DNA of 17,079 nucleotides from DATKCN01 sp035513175 (GTDB lineage Bacteria > Chloroflexota > Chloroflexia > Thermomicrobiales > CFX8). This document shows, one piece after another, positions 14,579 to 17,079 of the stretch. Below the pieces are notes generated by a model that saw nothing but the letters and a program-made list of their open reading frames with translations, searched no databases and was not told the DNA's origin. The stretch is from assembly GCA_035513175.1 (NCBI GenBank), contig DATKCN010000270.1, positions 1 through 17,079 on the forward strand, read 5' to 3'. Position 1 is the first letter of the stretch, and each line of letters opens with the position of its first letter. Position numbers and translations under genes: made by a program.

Positions 14579-14836
14579 CACCGCATCCGCAACGCAGACA
14601 TTTCCCTCGGCACTGGACGAGGCGAACATCTGCATCCACGTGCGGAACCAGACCGGAAGACCCGCGCGCGCTGCGCGCTGAGGCTCCATGTCACGGCTCA
14701 CTCGTCGTGGGGGTCGCCGCATTGCATCCATCCTGTGCCGAGTCGTCGTTGCGCTGCGGCGGCCGCGTGTTGAGCCACGGCCCCCGGCACAGGGTAGAAC
14801 AGTTACTCACCGCCGTTATTCCCCGCGTTTCGCGGA
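14579..14836 (-). other. Gene-free structured stretch between hpf and its terminator (3' UTR or ncRNA candidate)
   Basis: No convincing coding sequence lies in these 258 bases, and with the terminator and glycosyltransferase leader the gene-free stretch is 347 bases (14490-14836). Directly after the hpf stop a CCGCG/CGCGG hairpin with a 3-base loop is seen (14823-14835). A 9-bp inverted repeat, CCTGTGCCG (14732-14740) and CGGCACAGG (14785-14793), encloses 44 bases. A GCGCGC-rich palindromic patch lies near 14665-14680. The stretch ends in a strong intrinsic terminator at 14578-14548. This suits either a structured 3' UTR of hpf or a separate small RNA. I cannot match it to a known RNA family. 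Confidence 0.4.
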
Positions 14837-15421
14837 TCAGGCCAGCTCTGGTTCCAGCACACCAAACTGGCCGCCTCTGCGACGATAGAGCACGTTCAAC
14901 TGGCTCGTGTCGAGATTGTAAAAGACGAAGAAGTCGTGTCCGAGCAACTCGATCTGTTCGAGCGCCTCGGCGATATCCATCGGCAGAACCGCGAAGCGCT
15001 TGGTCCGCACGACGACCCCGTCGACATCGCCAGTCTCTAAAACAGCCTCCTCGATCAGCGCGGTCGATGTTTCTGACTGGTCGGCGGCGAGCATGCCGAG
15101 GTTCACGGCGTCCCGGCGCGTTCGCTTGATCTTGCGGTCGTGAAACCGGCGGATTTGCCGCGCCATCTTGTCGGTGACGATGTCAATAGCAGCATGTGCG
15201 TCTTCGCTTCGATCTTCGGCGCGAAGGATCGCCTTGCGCGTGGCGATGGTGAATTGGGCCTTGAAGCGCTCATCGGGTGAGTGGTGGGGCTGCTCACGAA
15301 TCTCGAACTTGGCCTCCGTAATGCGTTCGTTGACCCGATCGAGCTTCGAAACGCGCTTTTCCACGTACTCACGCAAGCCGTCAGAGAGCTTGAAATTGTG
15401 CGCCTTGATCATCACATCCAT
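14837..15421 (-). CDS. hpf: Long-form ribosome hibernation promoting factor
   Basis: This 194-residue protein is a long-form HPF, which binds the decoding region of the 30S subunit in stationary phase. Through its C-terminal domain it joins two 70S ribosomes into an inactive 100S particle. The N-terminal S30AE domain (about 1-100) opens MIKAHNFKLSDGLREYVEKRVSKLDR and has the expected beta-alpha pattern with basic residues in DRKIKRTRRDAV. After a linker with acidic residues, the C-terminal dimerisation domain is VVRTKRFAVLPMDIAEALEQ, then GHDFFVFYNLDTSQLNVLYRRRGGQFGVLEPEL. The ATG at 15421 follows AGGAG with 9-nt spacing; an ATG three codons later is an alternative. The tRNA-Arg gene lies 59 nt upstream on the same strand, with a 6-bp hairpin (15457-15471) between, so the two may share a transcript. 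An intrinsic terminator lies about 260 nt downstream. Confidence 0.96.
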   Translation of the reverse strand: MDVMIKAHNFKLSDGLREYVEKRVSKLDRVNERITEAKFEIREQPHHSPDERFKAQFTIATRKAILRAEDRSEDAHAAIDIVTDKMARQIRRFHDRKIKRTRRDAVNLGMLAADQSETSTALIEEAVLETGDVDGVVVRTKRFAVLPMDIAEALEQIELLGHDFFVFYNLDTSQLNVLYRRRGGQFGVLEPELA

Positions 15422-15480
15422 CGACAGTTACTCCTGAACTCGGCATATCGTGCTTCGCCGGGCATCCCGGCCACATCAGG

Positions 15481-15553
15481 CGCCCGCGGAGGGAGTCGAA
15501 CCCCCGACACAGGGCTTAGGACGCCCCTGCTCTATCCTCTGAGCTACGCGGGC
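15481..15553 (-). tRNA. tRNA-Arg (anticodon CCT)
   Basis: Read on the minus strand the cloverleaf is complete. The acceptor stem GCCCGCG/CGCGGGC is perfect, and the D arm is GCTC...GAGC. The anticodon stem GGGGC/GCCCT carries the loop GTCCTAA, giving anticodon CCT, which reads AGG. The T arm is GGGGG TTCGACT CCCTC. The discriminator is G, and no CCA is encoded, so it must be added by nucleotidyltransferase. It lies 59 nt upstream of hpf on the same strand and diverges from tRNA-Pro. Confidence 0.96.
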
Positions 15554-15610
15554 AACGCGTCATCCATCACGAAGTTTACCAATCGCGCCGCTGCCCCGGA
15601 GGTTGGGTCG

Positions 15611-15640
15611 TTGTCCGCCAGGAGTGGCCAATGCTATACT
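15611..15640 (+). promoter_or_regulatory. Promoter of tRNA-Pro
   Basis: TTGTCC (15611-15616) and TATACT (15635-15640) are separated by 18 nt, and the -10 is extended by TGC (15632-15634). Initiation about 7 nt after the -10 falls close before the tRNA 5' end at 15655. Its 9-mer TGCTATACT is identical to the extended -10 of the 113-residue gene. Confidence 0.7.
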
Positions 15641-15654
15641 CATGCGGTTCACGA

Positions 15655-15732
<78 letters not shown>

Positions 15733-15741
15733 GGGCTGACG

Positions 15742-15772
15742 AAGGAGGAGCGCGCAACGCCTCCTCCTTTTT
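15742..15772 (+). terminator. Intrinsic terminator after tRNA-Pro
   Basis: AAGGAGGAG (15742-15750) and CTCCTCCTT (15761-15769) form a 9-bp stem, extendable by GCG/CGC inside with one bulged C. It is followed by a T-run to 15772. It ends the tRNA-Pro transcript and sits only 33 nt before the selA start codon. Confidence 0.87.
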
Positions 15773-15805
15773 GCTGTCCGTGACGACGAAGGACGGAAAT
15801 CCGGT

Positions 15806-17079
15806 ATGAACGACGAGCAATCGAGCGCGTTACGCTCAATCCCATCGGTGTCCGCGCTATTGAGCAATCCACGAATTGAGGGGATGTTCTCGGGCGTCAA
15901 TCCTAACGTGGCCACCGTTCTCGCACGTGGCGCGCAAAACCGCGCGAGAGCGCTGGTGCTGGCAGGCGATCTGAGCGCGGCGGGGCGGATTGAGCGCCAA
16001 TTGCTCGAGGATCTTCAGCTGGTAACCGATCGCTCACCTGCTACCGTTATCAACGGCTCCGGCGTGATCGTTCAAACGAATCTTGGTCGCGCGCCTGTGT
16101 CGCGTGAGACTGGCGCCGCGATGCAAGCCGCGGCGGAACGCTACGTGGCGCTGGAAACTAACCTAGAGACAGGGGAACGAGGCGGACGCGGCAGCGCCAT
16201 CGAGGCGCAGCTGCGCGCCCTCACCGGCGCGGAGCGAACGCTGGTGGTAAATAACAATGCCGCCGCGGTGTTTCTAACACTTTCTGCGTTGTGCCACGGC
16301 CGGGAAGTCGTCGTTTCGCGTGGCGAAGCGGTTGAGATTGGCGGCGGATTCCGAATCCCTGACGTCCTGCGCCAGAGCGGCGCGCTCCTCGTCGAGGTTG
16401 GCACGACGAATCGGACCTATGCGCGGGACTACGAGGCGGCGGTGACGCAGGACACCCGGGCGTTCCTGAAGGTTCACGCGAGCAATTTCGCCATGATCGG
16501 ATTCACGGCGGCGCCGGGCCTGGACGAACTCGTTCGGGTGACTCGAAAGCGAAATATTCTGCTCATTGAAGATGTCGGAAGCGGATGCCTGTTGAGCACC
16601 GAACGGTTCGGGTTGCGCCACGAGCCGACGCTACGCGAGAGCATCGAGGCAGGCGCCGACATCGTCTGCGCATCTGGCGACAAGCTGCTCGGGGGACCGC
16701 AAGCCGGACTGATTCTGGGCCGCAAAGAGTACGTCGACATCATCGCGCGTCATCCGCTGGCGCGGGCAGTGCGCGCTGACAAGACCTGCCTTGCCGGACT
16801 TTCCGCGACGTTGGGGCATTACATCGGAAACGATGCCACCGATGCAATTCCGGTCTGGTGGTCAATCTCGCGGACTGATGACTGGCTGCTGGATCGTGCC
16901 CGAACCTGGGCCGCGCAGCTCCCCGGCGTGGCAGAGGTCGTTGAGAGTGTGTCGGTGATCGGCGGAGGCTCACTTCCCGGCGCAACCCTGCCTTCGCACG
17001 GCATTGGGCTACGCTACTCCGGTGGCGCGACCGCGCTCGCCTTCCGGTTGCGCACGGGACCGACCTGTGTGGTCCCGAG
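15806..17079 (+). CDS. selA: L-seryl-tRNA(Sec) selenium transferase SelA, 3'-truncated
   Basis: SelA is a cytosolic, PLP-dependent enzyme that converts seryl-tRNA(Sec) to selenocysteinyl-tRNA(Sec) using selenophosphate. From the ATG at 15806 there are 424 complete codons before the window ends; the family has about 460-470 residues, so only the C-terminal tail is missing. Seen are GSGVIVQTNLGRAP, GERGGRGS, GEAVEIGGGFRIPDVLRQSG, EVGTTNRTYARDYE, KVHASNFAMIGF and the PLP-lysine block ICASGDKLLGGPQAG-like (VCASGDKLLGGPQAG), where Lys293 forms the Schiff base. The N-terminal domain that recognises tRNA(Sec) is present (MNDEQSSALRSIPSVSALL). A poor ribosome site precedes it. It begins 33 nt after the tRNA-Pro terminator with no clear promoter between, so expression may depend on readthrough. 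selB, selC and selD are not in the window. SelA implies that the organism makes selenoproteins. Confidence 0.96.
   Translation, partial: MNDEQSSALRSIPSVSALLSNPRIEGMFSGVNPNVATVLARGAQNRARALVLAGDLSAAGRIERQLLEDLQLVTDRSPATVINGSGVIVQTNLGRAPVSRETGAAMQAAAERYVALETNLETGERGGRGSAIEAQLRALTGAERTLVVNNNAAAVFLTLSALCHGREVVVSRGEAVEIGGGFRIPDVLRQSGALLVEVGTTNRTYARDYEAAVTQDTRAFLKVHASNFAMIGFTAAPGLDELVRVTRKRNILLIEDVGSGCLLSTERFGLRHEPTLRESIEAGADIVCASGDKLLGGPQAGLILGRKEYVDIIARHPLARAVRADKTCLAGLSATLGHYIGNDATDAIPVWWSISRTDDWLLDRARTWAAQLPGVAEVVESVSVIGGGSLPGATLPSHGIGLRYSGGATALAFRLRTGPTCVVP

Noticed and set aside
14483..14731. 82-codon minus-strand frame between hpf and the glycosyltransferase
   Set aside because: The intrinsic terminator with its run of seven T lies inside it, and the codon use of its first 15 codons is poor. 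Its overlap with the glycosyltransferase ATG is probably coincidental.
14494..15129. 211-codon plus-strand frame opposite hpf
   Set aside because: Antisense to a clear long-form HPF, Arg/Ser/Pro-rich, with no start signal.
15457..15471. 6-bp GCCGGG/CCCGGC hairpin between tRNA-Arg and hpf
   Set aside because: It has a 3-base loop and no T-run, so it is not claimed as a terminator. It may still be an RNA processing site.

Overview
This is a bacterial chromosomal segment with fairly high GC. Genes lie on both strands and are tightly packed, and GTG starts and purine-rich ribosome binding sites are common. It looks like core genome: I see no transposase, integrase, phage gene, CRISPR array or long repeat. 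A long-form hibernation factor, an indirect-tRNA-amidation GatB, a paired short/long TrkA locus, an alkyltransferase-like protein, an MshA-type glycosyltransferase and SelA together suggest a high-GC, non-proteobacterial lineage. Chloroflexota (Thermomicrobia-like) or an actinobacterial relative would fit. This assignment is inference, since no marker in the window settles it.

Layout. (1) 1-2537, plus strand: the 3' part of gatB, then a glutamate dehydrogenase, closed by a strong hairpin at 2562-2600 that also faces the opposing operon. (2) 7020-2617, minus strand: a probable five-gene operon of mnmG, a metallophosphoesterase, a divergent universal stress protein, a TrkA-N-only protein and a TrkA-N/TrkA-C protein. 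(3) 7134-8051, plus strand: two uncharacterised genes, one a 68-residue protein built from a 20-residue repeat and the other a 228-residue protein with a membrane segment near each end. They diverge from mnmG over a symmetric TATA-centred promoter. (4) 10734-8152, minus strand: secA. (5) 10977-12958, plus strand: an alkyltransferase-like DNA repair protein, an unrecognised 113-residue helical protein with its own extended -10 promoter and very strong Shine-Dalgarno, and an M20 peptidase. (6) 15553-13116, minus strand: tRNA-Arg(CCT), long-form hpf, a structured 258-nt stretch ending in an intrinsic terminator, then a GT4 glycosyltransferase. (7) 15611-17079, plus strand: tRNA-Pro(CGG) with its promoter and terminator, then selA, cut by the window edge.

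The main theme is translation: GatB, MnmG, HPF, two tRNAs and SelA. Beside it sit protein export (SecA), ion homeostasis and stress (TrkA pair, Usp), nitrogen metabolism (glutamate dehydrogenase) and DNA damage recognition (the alkyltransferase-like protein). No complete new system is evident. The least explained parts are the repeat/membrane gene pair at 7134-8051, the 113-residue gene at 11417-11758, and the structured RNA candidate at 14548-14836.
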